Shown piece after piece: positions 1 through 6,032 of a DNA stretch of 29,017 nt. The notes below the pieces were generated by a model that saw only the letters and a program-made list of their open reading frames with translations, made no database searches and was not told the origin of the DNA. The position numbers and the translations under genes were made by a program. Source of the stretch: JAICLV01 sp036380925 (lineage in GTDB: Bacteria > Actinomycetota > Actinomycetes > Acidothermales > Acidothermaceae); assembly GCA_036380925.1 (NCBI GenBank), contig DASVDW010000045.1:1-29017 (forward strand). The letters are read 5' to 3'. Within the stretch, counting starts at the first letter, position 1. The number at the start of each line of letters is the position of its first letter.

Positions 1-228
1 GACATCCTCGAGTTCGAGCGCCAGTGGTGGAAGTACGCCGGTGCCAAAGAGCAAGCGATGCGCGAGAAGTTCGACATGTCGGCCACCCGCTACTACCAGG
101 CGCTGAACGCGTTGATCGACCGCCCTGAGGCGCTCGCCGCCGACCCGATGCTGGTGAAGCGGTTGCGCCGGCTGCGCGCCGCCCGTCAGCGCGCGCGCTC
201 CGCCCGGCGGCTCGGCGTCGAGGCCTGA
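1..228 (+). CDS. DUF3263 family protein, C-terminal part (cut by window edge)
   Basis: The open frame runs from base 1 to TGA at 226-228 and gives about 75 residues beginning DILEFERQWWKYAGAKEQAM. The pattern FERxWW-(K)YAGAKEQA-(I/M)RE-F-MS-TRYYQ-LN-LID-PEAL--DPMLVKRLRRLR is typical of the small actinobacterial DUF3263 proteins, probably helix-turn-helix-like and of unknown function. The start lies outside the window. The next gene begins 15 bp downstream on the same strand, so the two are probably co-transcribed. From memory, the same pair occurs in Mycobacterium tuberculosis (Rv0430 and Rv0431). The basic, Arg-rich C-terminus could bind nucleic acid, but this is inference. Confidence 0.85.
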   Translation, partial: DILEFERQWWKYAGAKEQAMREKFDMSATRYYQALNALIDRPEALAADPMLVKRLRRLRAARQRARSARRLGVEA

Positions 229-243
229 GCCCGTCACCACCCG

Positions 244-876
244 ATGACCGATCCCGAGCGGCCGCCGGGCTCCCATCGGCGGGTCCGCGACACCAACCGG
301 GTGGCGGTCTTGATCGCGTCGTTGATCGGGATTGCCATCGCGGCCATCTTGGTGAGCATCGCGCTGCACAAGAGAGGCGAGCCCGCGCACAACACCGCGC
401 CGGCGACGTCGCCGAACCCGCTCGGGAAGCACAGCGCGGTCGAATCGGCGAGCCCGTCGCAATCGCAAGCCACGCCGTCGACGCCGCCGTCAACCGCGGT
501 GCCGATCTCGCCGTCGACCTCGCCGTCCGCGTCGGTCTCGCCACCGCCGGCCGCCACGTCGAGCGGCGCCTCGCAAACGCCGAGCGCGCAGTCGCCGCTT
601 CCGGCGCTTGACGTCTTGAACGACTCGCGCATCACGGGACTCGCTGCGCGGGCGTCGGCGACTTTCCGCGCCGCGGGCTGGAACGTGGCCACCGTCGGCA
701 ACTTCCGCGGGACCGACGTCCCGGAGACCACCGTGTTCTATCCGGACGGCGAGCAAGCGGCCGCGGACCGGCTGGCCGCCGCCTTCGGGATCGACCGGGT
801 GCGGCCGGCGACGTCCGGGCTCTCGCAGGCCAACCTGACGGTGGCGCTGGCCCGAGACTGGGCGCGCGACCACTGA
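244..876 (+). CDS. LytR_C domain membrane-anchored protein
   Basis: This 210-residue protein has a short basic cytoplasmic N-terminus, one membrane segment (about residues 20-42, VAVLIASLIGIAIAAILVSI), a Pro/Ser/Thr/Ala-rich linker (about 45-120) and a C-terminal LytR_C domain (about 130-208) with the signature GWNVATVGNF and a TTVFYPDG strand. The domain would lie outside the membrane. It is the accessory domain of LytR-CpsA-Psr envelope proteins, but here it stands alone without a catalytic LCP domain. That matches the M. tuberculosis Rv0431 (VirR) arrangement, where the gene also follows a DUF3263 gene. A role in cell-envelope assembly is inferred from the family. No strong ribosome-binding site precedes ATG 244, and coupling to the upstream gene is likely. 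Its last codons lie in a 15-bp tandem repeat. Confidence 0.85.
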   Translation: MTDPERPPGSHRRVRDTNRVAVLIASLIGIAIAAILVSIALHKRGEPAHNTAPATSPNPLGKHSAVESASPSQSQATPSTPPSTAVPISPSTSPSASVSPPPAATSSGASQTPSAQSPLPALDVLNDSRITGLAARASATFRAAGWNVATVGNFRGTDVPETTVFYPDGEQAAADRLAAAFGIDRVRPATSGLSQANLTVALARDWARDH

Positions 877-905
877 GCGCGCGACCGCTGAGCGCGCGAC
901 CGTGC
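861..905 (+). repeat. 15-bp tandem repeat, three units, spanning the LytR_C gene stop codon
   Basis: The units are 861-875, 876-890 and 891-905, with core (A/G)GCGCGCGACC. Unit 1 holds the final codons and the first base of the stop TGA of the LytR_C gene. Unit 2 repeats the same end in frame (Ala-Arg-Asp-Arg-stop). The array looks like a slipped-strand duplication of the 3' end. Confidence 0.8.
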
Positions 906-913
906 AGCGCGGG

Positions 914-919
914 TAGGTT
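914..919 (+). promoter_or_regulatory. Putative -10 element TAGGTT for leaderless otsB
   Basis: TAGGTT fits the actinobacterial TANNNT -10 pattern and lies 6 nt before ATG 926. This spacing would put the transcript start at or next to the start codon. No Shine-Dalgarno sequence and no convincing -35 box are present. Confidence 0.5.
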
Positions 920-925
920 GCGCTG

Positions 926-1756
926 ATGCGGTTGCCGCAGCCAGCCACGTCGTCTGGGCGGGCTGCCTTGCGCAGGTTGACCCAAGTGCCGGAGCGCGCG
1001 CTGATCGGCCTCGACTTCGACGGCACGCTGTCGCCGATCGTCGATGCCCCCGAGTTGGCCCGCCCGGCCAAGGGGGCGGTGGAAGTGGTGCGCCGGCTGG
1101 CCGGGCTGGTCGGCGCCGTGGCGATTGTCACGGGCCGCCCCGCGCAGGTCGTCGTCAAGCTGCTCGGGTTGACCGCGCAGGAGCGTGACAACCTCGTGGT
1201 GCTCGGCCACTACGGGCTTCAGCGCTGGACGGCGAGCCGCGGCGTGCGCCTGGTCGACACGTTCGACAGCGCGGCGGTCCAAGTCGTGCGAGGCGAGCTG
1301 CCCAACCTGTTGCGCGACGTCGGCGCGCCCGAAGGCGTCGCGATCGAGGACAAGGGTGAGTCGCTCGCCGTCCATGTGCGGCGCGCTGCGAATCCGGACG
1401 ACGCCTTCGCGTCGCTGCGCGAGCCGCTGGCCATCCTGGCCCGCTCGCATGGGTTGCGGTTAGAGCCGGGCCGAATGGTGCTGGAACTGCGTCCGGCGGG
1501 CATCGACAAGGGTGTCGCGGTTGAGGAACTCGCGGCCGAACTGGGCGCGACGGCGGTTTGCTACGCGGGAGACGACCTGGGAGACCTCGCCGCCTACGAC
1601 GCGCTTGACCGGATGCGTGCCAACGGCACTCCGGCGCTGAAGATTTGCAGTGGGCTTGATGAGGTCATCGAGCTTCGAGAACGCGCCGACCTGGTGTTTT
1701 CCGGACCGCCAGAGCTCGTCGGATTTCTCATTGAGTTGGCGGAAACCCTCGCCTGA
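926..1756 (+). CDS. otsB: Trehalose-6-phosphate phosphatase
   Basis: This 276-residue cytoplasmic HAD-superfamily enzyme would hydrolyse trehalose 6-phosphate to trehalose, the last step of the OtsA-OtsB route. HAD motif I is LDFDGTLSP with nucleophile Asp30 and acid/base Asp32. Motif II is VAIVTGRP, and motif IV is YAGDDLGD with the Mg-binding acids at about 216-217. GHYGLQRW and the DKGESLAVHVR cap-domain segment are typical of trehalose phosphatases. The length is usual for a stand-alone OtsB. No otsA lies in the window. The gene follows the LytR_C gene by 49 bp, but a TANNNT hexamer 6 nt before the ATG suggests its own leaderless promoter. A large palindrome follows the stop codon and may end transcription. 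Confidence 0.92.
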   Translation: MRLPQPATSSGRAALRRLTQVPERALIGLDFDGTLSPIVDAPELARPAKGAVEVVRRLAGLVGAVAIVTGRPAQVVVKLLGLTAQERDNLVVLGHYGLQRWTASRGVRLVDTFDSAAVQVVRGELPNLLRDVGAPEGVAIEDKGESLAVHVRRAANPDDAFASLREPLAILARSHGLRLEPGRMVLELRPAGIDKGVAVEELAAELGATAVCYAGDDLGDLAAYDALDRMRANGTPALKICSGLDEVIELRERADLVFSGPPELVGFLIELAETLA

Positions 1757-1789
1757 CGGCGTCGGAAGGGAACCTCGGCCCTGTCTTTA

Positions 1790-1838
1790 CGGCCGAGCTT
1801 CATGCACATCAAAAGGCGATGTGCATGAACCTCGGCCG
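1790..1838. repeat. Large imperfect palindrome downstream of otsB (possible terminator or palindromic repeat)
   Basis: Arms 1799-1810 (TTCATGCACATC) and 1818-1829 (GATGTGCATGAA) are perfect complements around a 7-nt loop. After a single C:C mismatch they continue into CGGCCGAG (1790-1797) and CTCGGCCG (1831-1838). No U-tract follows. A competing hairpin is possible because CTCGGCC also occurs at 1774-1780 and can pair with 1791-1797. Confidence 0.75.
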
Positions 1839-2033
1839 GGAGCGCTCCTGCCCGACGCGCTCCCGCCCGCGGCTCCCCTCCGGTAGGAGAAAACACTATC
1901 CATGCCGGGTCGGCGCGTCCCTCCGCGATTCGGATGAACTTGCGGTGACCGTTCGGCCGATGGCGACCACCGGGACATCCGCCGTGCGGTCGGCGCGGCG
2001 GCGCCGCTACCCTGGTGCGCACAACTTCATACC
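1839..2033. other. Non-coding stretch upstream of the SAM riboswitch
   Basis: I see no credible gene here. TACCCT at 2008-2013 matches the TANNNT -10 pattern and would start transcription near 2020, just before the riboswitch, but no clear -35 box accompanies it. The frames open across this region have compositions unlike real proteins. Confidence 0.4.
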
Positions 2034-2179
2034 GCTCATCAAGAGGGGCAGAGGGACCGGCCCGACGAAGCCCCGGCAACCTTCCCGACCGTTACGCGTG
2101 AGGCGCCAAGCGCCGTCGCGAGGCCGTGTCGCGAGAGGTGCCAACTCCGGCCCGTGGATGGCCCGCGGGGAAGATGAGG
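2034..2179 (+). promoter_or_regulatory. SAM-I (S-box) riboswitch upstream of the threonine synthase-family gene
   Basis: The SAM-I core is readable. P1 5' strand CTCATC (2035-2040) pairs with GATGAG (2173-2178). Next come AAGAGGGGCAGAGGGACC, then GGCCCGACGAAGCCCCGG, GCAACC and, on the 3' side, GGTGCCAACTCC. P2 can form from GGGGC (2045-2049) and GCCCC (2070-2074). The P3 arm is enlarged by sub-hairpins (GGCGC-caa-GCGCC at 2102-2114, and two TCGCGA copies at 2117-2122 and 2129-2134). The 3' strand of P1 runs directly into the purine-rich ribosome-binding site GAGGAGAGAGG (2176-2186). This suggests control of translation: SAM binding stabilises P1 and masks the site. No intrinsic terminator lies between the aptamer and ATG 2196. 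Confidence 0.93.
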
Positions 2180-2195
2180 AGAGAGGCCTCGCACG

Positions 2196-3476
2196 ATGTC
2201 CGTCACCCCTGTCTCGGCCCCGAGTTTGGGCTCCGCCGTCTCGCTGTCGTGCCGCGAGTGCGGAGAGCAGTACCCGATCAGCCCGCGCTACGCGTGCGAG
2301 ATGTGCTTTGGCCCGCTGGAGGTCGCCTACGACTACGCCGGCGTGAGTCGCGAGTCCATCGAGGCCGGCCCCCGTAACATCTGGCGCTACAAGGACTTGC
2401 TGCCGGTGCCGGCGCACGTCGCCGACACTCCTAACCTCGAGCCGGGGCTCACCAAGCTGGTACGCGCCGACAACCTGGCCCGCGAGCTCGGCATGCGGCG
2501 GTTGTGGGTGAAAGACGACAGCGGCAACCCCACGCATTCCTTCAAGGACCGCGTGGTCGCGGTGGCGCTCGCGGCCGCCCGCGAGCTCGGCTTCTCAGTG
2601 CTGGCCTGCCCGTCGACCGGCAACCTGGCCAACGCGGTGGCCGCCGCGGCCGCCCGAGCGGGTATCAAGTCGGTGGTGTTCATCCCGGCCGACCTAGAGC
2701 GGCAGAAGGTCGTCACGACCGCGGTTTACAACGGCACACTGGTCGCCGTCCGAGGAAATTACGACGACGTCAACCGGCTCGCGTCAGAAATCGCCGGCGA
2801 GGAAGAGGATTGGGCGTTCGTCAACGTGAACGTTCGGCCTTACTACGCCGAGGGTTCGAAGACGTTGGGTTACGAGATCGCCGAGCAGCTCGGCTGGCGG
2901 CTGCCGGAGCAGGTGGTCATCCCGATCGCGTCGGGCTCGCAGTTGACCAAGGTCGACAAGGCGTTCACCGAGTTCGGCAAGCTCGGTCTGGTCGACGCCA
3001 CGCCGTACCGGGTTTTTGGGGCGCAGGCCGAAGGCTGCTCCCCGGTCTCGAAGGCGTTCAAGGCGGGGCATGACGTCGTCCAGCCGGTGCGGCCCGACAC
3101 CATCGCCAAGTCGCTCGCGATCGGCAACCCGGCGGACGGCCCGTACGTGCTCGACGTCTGCCGGCGCACCGGCGGCGCGGTCGAGGACGTCACCGACGAA
3201 GAAATCGTCGACGGGATAAGGCTTCTTGCCCGCACCGAGGGCATCTTCGGCGAGACCGCCGGTGGTGTCACGGTCGGTGTGCTGCGCAAGCTGCTCGCCG
3301 CCGGGCAGCTCGACCCCGACGCTGAGACCGTCGTCTTCAACACCGGGGACGGTTTGAAGACGCTGGACGCCGTGGCGCCGGTCGTCGGCCCGTCAGTGAC
3401 GATCCCTCCATCGTTCGAGGCGTTCCGGGAGTTCCTTGAGTCCTCCGGCGCCGCGCCGGCCTCCCGCGCCGAGTGA
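2196..3476 (+). CDS. thrC: Threonine synthase family PLP enzyme (possibly O-phosphohomoserine-dependent homocysteine synthase)
   Basis: The 426-residue cytoplasmic fold-type II PLP enzyme resembles the plant-like threonine synthase class. An N-terminal zinc-ribbon-like element has Cys19, Cys22, Cys34 and Cys37. The PLP lysine is Lys117 in SGNPTHSFKDR, and CPSTGNLANAVAA (about residues 145-157) is the phosphate/substrate loop. By family it would turn O-phosphohomoserine into threonine. The SAM-I riboswitch directly upstream is odd for a threonine enzyme and normal for methionine synthesis. I recall reports of threonine-synthase-like enzymes in Streptomyces (named MetM, from memory) that make homocysteine from O-phosphohomoserine with a ThiS/MoaD-like sulfur carrier. 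No carrier gene fits next to this one. ATG 2196 follows GGAGAGAGG by 9 nt. Family certain; substrate uncertain. Confidence 0.9.
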   Translation: MSVTPVSAPSLGSAVSLSCRECGEQYPISPRYACEMCFGPLEVAYDYAGVSRESIEAGPRNIWRYKDLLPVPAHVADTPNLEPGLTKLVRADNLARELGMRRLWVKDDSGNPTHSFKDRVVAVALAAARELGFSVLACPSTGNLANAVAAAAARAGIKSVVFIPADLERQKVVTTAVYNGTLVAVRGNYDDVNRLASEIAGEEEDWAFVNVNVRPYYAEGSKTLGYEIAEQLGWRLPEQVVIPIASGSQLTKVDKAFTEFGKLGLVDATPYRVFGAQAEGCSPVSKAFKAGHDVVQPVRPDTIAKSLAIGNPADGPYVLDVCRRTGGAVEDVTDEEIVDGIRLLARTEGIFGETAGGVTVGVLRKLLAAGQLDPDAETVVFNTGDGLKTLDAVAPVVGPSVTIPPSFEAFREFLESSGAAPASRAE

Positions 3477-3529
3477 AGGGTTGCCGCTGCTCCCGCGGCG
3501 GCCAATTCGGCAACCCGAACCCTTCACTC
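3471..3529 (+). terminator. Long hairpin at the end of the thrC-family gene
   Basis: GAGTGAAGGG (3471-3480), which includes the stop codon TGA, pairs with CCCTTCACTC (3520-3529). Alternatively GGGTTGCCG (3478-3486) pairs with CGGCAACCC (3508-3516). There is no U-tract, so it is either a Rho-independent terminator of the GC-rich actinobacterial kind or an mRNA 3'-end stabiliser. Confidence 0.55.
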
Positions 3530-3571
3530 CTCGAGCAGTAGGGCGGCGGTTGCATCGGTCCTCATCGTCCG

Positions 3572-3598
3572 CTTGCACTCGGACCGGGTGAGTGCTAA
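3572..3598 (+). promoter_or_regulatory. CIRCE operator 1 (HrcA binding site) upstream of groEL
   Basis: CTTGCACTC-N9-GAGTGCTAA, compared with the consensus TTAGCACTC-N9-GAGTGCTAA. The right half is perfect and the left half matches 7 of 9. TTGCAC (3573-3578) and TAAACA (3596-3601), 17 bp apart, could be weak -35 and -10 boxes inside the operator. Confidence 0.9.
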
Positions 3599-3606
3599 AC
3601 ATGGCG

Positions 3607-3633
3607 CTAGCACTCTTAGCGTGAGAGTGACAA
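3607..3633 (+). promoter_or_regulatory. CIRCE operator 2 (HrcA binding site) upstream of groEL
   Basis: CTAGCACTC-N9-GAGTGACAA. The left half matches 8 of 9 and the right half 7 of 9 against the consensus. It begins 35 bp after the first CIRCE, leaving 8 bp between the two elements. Paired CIRCE sites indicate tight HrcA repression with heat-shock induction. Confidence 0.88.
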
Positions 3634-3764
3634 TCGAAAAGACCTGTGGTCGGGGCGTCGAGGCCCCGCTGACCCGGCGGACGTGACTCCGGGTCGGCGA
3701 GGTCGGCCGTCGCGGGCGTCGCGCCCGGCCGAAGATTACGTCCCTACATGGGAGGACCACCCGC

Positions 3765-5390
3765 ATGGCCAAGATCATTGCGTTCGACGAGACCGCTCGT
3801 CGCTCGCTCGAGCGAGGCATGAACACCCTCGCCGACGCCGTCAAGGTGACGCTCGGTCCCAAGGGCCGCAACGTCGTCCTTGAGAAGAAGTGGGGCGCCC
3901 CCACGATCACCAACGACGGTGTGAGCATCGCCAAGGAGATCGAGCTCGAGGACCCCTACGAGAAGATCGGCGCCGAGCTGGTCAAGGAAGTCGCTAAGAA
4001 GACGGACGACGTCGCTGGCGACGGCACCACCACGGCGACCGTGCTCGCCCAGGCGCTGGTGCGCGAGGGTCTGCGCAACGTCGCCGCCGGGGCCAACCCG
4101 CTCGCCCTCAAGCGCGGCATCGAGGCGGCCGTCGAGCGCGTCTCGGCGTCGCTGCTCGAGCTGGCGAAGGACGTCGAGACCCGCGAGCAGATCGCGTCGA
4201 CGGCGTCCATCTCGGCCGCTGACACCGCGATCGGCGAGATGATCGCCGAGGCGATGGACAAGGTCGGCAAGGAAGGCGTCATCACCGTCGAGGAGAGCAA
4301 CACCTTCGGCCTCGAGCTCGAGCTCACCGAGGGCATGCGCTTCGACAAGGGCTACATTTCGCCGTACTTCGCCACCGACACCGAGCGCATGGAGGCCGTC
4401 CTCGACGACCCCTACATCCTCGTGGTCAACAGCAAGATCAGCTCGGTGAAGGACCTCCTCCCGCTGCTGGAGAAGGTCATGCAAAGCGGCAAGCCGCTGG
4501 CCATCATCGCCGAGGACGTCGAGGGCGAGGCCCTGGCCACGCTCGTCGTCAACAAGATCCGCGGCACCTTCCGCTCGGTCGCCGTCAAGGCCCCGGGCTT
4601 CGGCGACCGCCGCAAGGCGATGCTCGGCGACATCTCGATCCTCACCGGTGGCCAGGTCATCAGCGAGGAAGTCGGCCTCAAGCTCGAGTCGGCCGGTCTC
4701 GACCTGCTCGGCCGGGCCCGCAAGGTCGTCGTCACCAAGGACGAGACGACCATCGTCGAGGGCGCTGGCGACCCCGAGCAGATCGCCGGTCGGGTCAACC
4801 AGATCCGCGCCGAGATCGAGAAGAGCGACTCCGACTACGACCGCGAGAAGCTGCAGGAGCGGCTCGCCAAGCTGGCTGGCGGCGTCGCCGTCATCAAGGC
4901 TGGCGCGGCCACCGAGGTCGAGCTCAAGGAGCGCAAGCACCGCATCGAGGACGCCGTTCGCAACGCGAAGGCGGCCGTCGAGGAGGGCATCGTCGCCGGT
5001 GGTGGCGTCGCGCTGCTGCAGGCCGCGAAGACGGCGTTCGAGAAGCTCGAGCTTGAAGGTGACGAGGCCACTGGCGCTCGCATCGTCGAGATCGCGCTCG
5101 AGGCGCCGTTGAAGCAGATCGCCGTGAACGCCGGCCTCGAGGGCGGCGTGGTGGTCGAGAAGGTCCGCGGTCTTGAGGCCGGTTGGGGCCTTAACGCGGC
5201 GTCCGGTGAGTACGTCGACCTGATCAAGGCCGGCATCATCGACCCCGCCAAGGTGACCCGCTCGGCGTTGCAAAACGCCGCGTCGATCGCCGCGCTGTTC
5301 CTCACCACCGAGGTCGTCGTCGCCGACAAGCCGGAGAAGGCTGCTGCCCCCGCTGGCGGCGGCATGCCCGGCGGTGACATGGACTTCTAA
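3765..5390 (+). CDS. groEL: Chaperonin GroEL (GroEL2 type, 60 kDa, Hsp65-like)
   Basis: The 541-residue ATP-dependent protein-folding chaperonin assembles into heptameric rings in the cytoplasm. It begins MAKIIAFDETARRSLERGMN and carries the equatorial ATP-binding motifs LGPKGRNVVLEKKWGAPTIT and DVAGDGTTTATVLAQ. Its length is normal. The C-terminus GGGMPGGDMDF is the Gly/Met-rich tail, not the His-rich tail of actinobacterial GroEL1. There is no groES next to it, so it is the stand-alone second groEL copy typical of actinobacteria. ATG 3765 follows GGAGG (3751-3755) by 9 nt after a leader of well over 100 nt. Two CIRCE operators upstream imply HrcA control and heat induction, and a strong terminator follows. 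The gene is rich in GAG, CTC and AAG codons, consistent with high expression. Confidence 0.98.
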   Translation: MAKIIAFDETARRSLERGMNTLADAVKVTLGPKGRNVVLEKKWGAPTITNDGVSIAKEIELEDPYEKIGAELVKEVAKKTDDVAGDGTTTATVLAQALVREGLRNVAAGANPLALKRGIEAAVERVSASLLELAKDVETREQIASTASISAADTAIGEMIAEAMDKVGKEGVITVEESNTFGLELELTEGMRFDKGYISPYFATDTERMEAVLDDPYILVVNSKISSVKDLLPLLEKVMQSGKPLAIIAEDVEGEALATLVVNKIRGTFRSVAVKAPGFGDRRKAMLGDISILTGGQVISEEVGLKLESAGLDLLGRARKVVVTKDETTIVEGAGDPEQIAGRVNQIRAEIEKSDSDYDREKLQERLAKLAGGVAVIKAGAATEVELKERKHRIEDAVRNAKAAVEEGIVAGGGVALLQAAKTAFEKLELEGDEATGARIVEIALEAPLKQIAVNAGLEGGVVVEKVRGLEAGWGLNAASGEYVDLIKAGIIDPAKVTRSALQNAASIAALFLTTEVVVADKPEKAAAPAGGGMPGGDMDF

Positions 5391-5404
5391 GTCCACCAGC
5401 TGAC

Positions 5405-5437
5405 AGGGGCGGCATCCGGAAAACGGATGCCGCCCCT
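5405..5437 (+). terminator. Intrinsic terminator of groEL
   Basis: AGGGGCGGCATCCG (5405-5418) pairs perfectly with CGGATGCCGCCCCT (5424-5437) around a GAAAA loop and is followed by a short T-rich stretch (TTCTG). It lies 15 bp after the groEL stop. It is the clearest intrinsic terminator in the window. Confidence 0.88.
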
Positions 5438-5523
5438 TCTGCATGCTCGAGCGCCGACTGGCGTGCAGTTCCGGGGCTAGAACCCCGGAAACAACGGCCG
5501 GACGCCGATCAGCCGGTGGAAGG

Positions 5524-5817
5524 TCAGGTGGCGCCGAAGCTGGCCGCGATCTGCCGCTCGGCCTCGGCGTAGCTGTTGCCGGCTTGCCCGAGCAGCTGGC
5601 TGATGCCCGACAGCGCTTGATGCAGGCCTTCGGCCGACTTCTGCCACTCCGCCCACAGCGATTGGAACCGCTCCTGCGCGACGCCGGCCCAGTCGCTGCC
5701 CAATGGCGCCAGCGAGTTCGCCAGCGTGCGCAGCTCCCCTTCGATGCTCGCCGAGCTCGAGCTCACCCGCGCCGACATGCTGGCGAGTTGCTCGGGGGTG
5801 ACGCGAATGCCGCTCAT
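5524..5817 (-). CDS. WXG100 family (ESAT-6-like) type VII secretion substrate
   Basis: This 97-residue helical protein begins MSGIRVTPEQLASMSARVSS. The central turn SDWAGVAQERF holds the W-x-G motif, and NSYAEAERQI near the C-terminus fits the YxxxD/E export signal. The size (about 100 residues) and helix-turn-helix pattern match WXG100 proteins, which dimerise and are exported by ESX/type VII systems. I chose ATG 5817 because GGAGGAGG precedes it by a few nt. The longer open frame reaching 5913 adds a low-complexity stretch with no ribosome site. No EccC, EccD or partner WXG100 gene lies in the window, so it is an orphan here and must use secretion machinery encoded elsewhere. It is convergent with groEL and divergent from the cutC gene. 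Confidence 0.88.
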   Translation of the reverse strand: MSGIRVTPEQLASMSARVSSSSASIEGELRTLANSLAPLGSDWAGVAQERFQSLWAEWQKSAEGLHQALSGISQLLGQAGNSYAEAERQIAASFGAT

Positions 5818-5905
5818 GAATCCTCCTCCGGCCGCAAGGCCGCTCATCGGTGACGAGACCGTGGACGCATCGACGGTAGGGAAGTCGGCCGTCCGGCCGC
5901 GGAAG

Positions 5906-5914
5906 TTGTCCACA
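5906..5914 (+). promoter_or_regulatory. Single DnaA-box-like 9-mer TTGTCCACA
   Basis: TTGTCCACA equals the DnaA box consensus of GC-rich actinobacteria. It lies alone in the WXG100/cutC intergenic region, so it is not an origin. It may be a titration or regulatory site, or chance. Confidence 0.3.
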
Positions 5915-5968
5915 GGCGAGGTCGCTCGGCCGCGATCGGCGCGTGGAAGGATTGCCGCCGCTTCGCTA

Positions 5969-5996
5969 TGGTGTAGACCAATATTGGTCTACACCA
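5969..5996. promoter_or_regulatory. Perfect 28-bp palindromic operator (GntR/DasR-like) upstream of cutC
   Basis: Arms TGGTGTAGACCA (5969-5980) and TGGTCTACACCA (5985-5996) are exact reverse complements around ATAT. Each arm differs by one base from TGGTCTAGACCA, the core of DasR/NagR-type (GntR, HutC subfamily) operators. The -10-like TATGGT at 5967-5972 overlaps the left arm, so binding would block the cutC promoter. No GntR gene lies nearby. Confidence 0.85.
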
Positions 5997-6032
5997 CTAT
6001 GCCCGCCCACGACCTCCAGGACGAGCCAGCCC

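Noticed and set aside
1819..2346. Open frame crossing the SAM riboswitch
   Set aside because: It is Arg/Pro-rich, overlaps a clear structured RNA and the start of the thrC-family gene, and has no ribosome-binding site.
3744..5444. 566-codon open frame antisense to groEL
   Set aside because: It is a mirror of the groEL codon pattern in GC-rich DNA, with a Leu/Asp/Arg-dominated composition and no family resemblance.
5943..6032. N-terminal extension of the CutC frame
   Set aside because: It would translate the operator palindrome and promoter. Family similarity begins only after ATG 6033.
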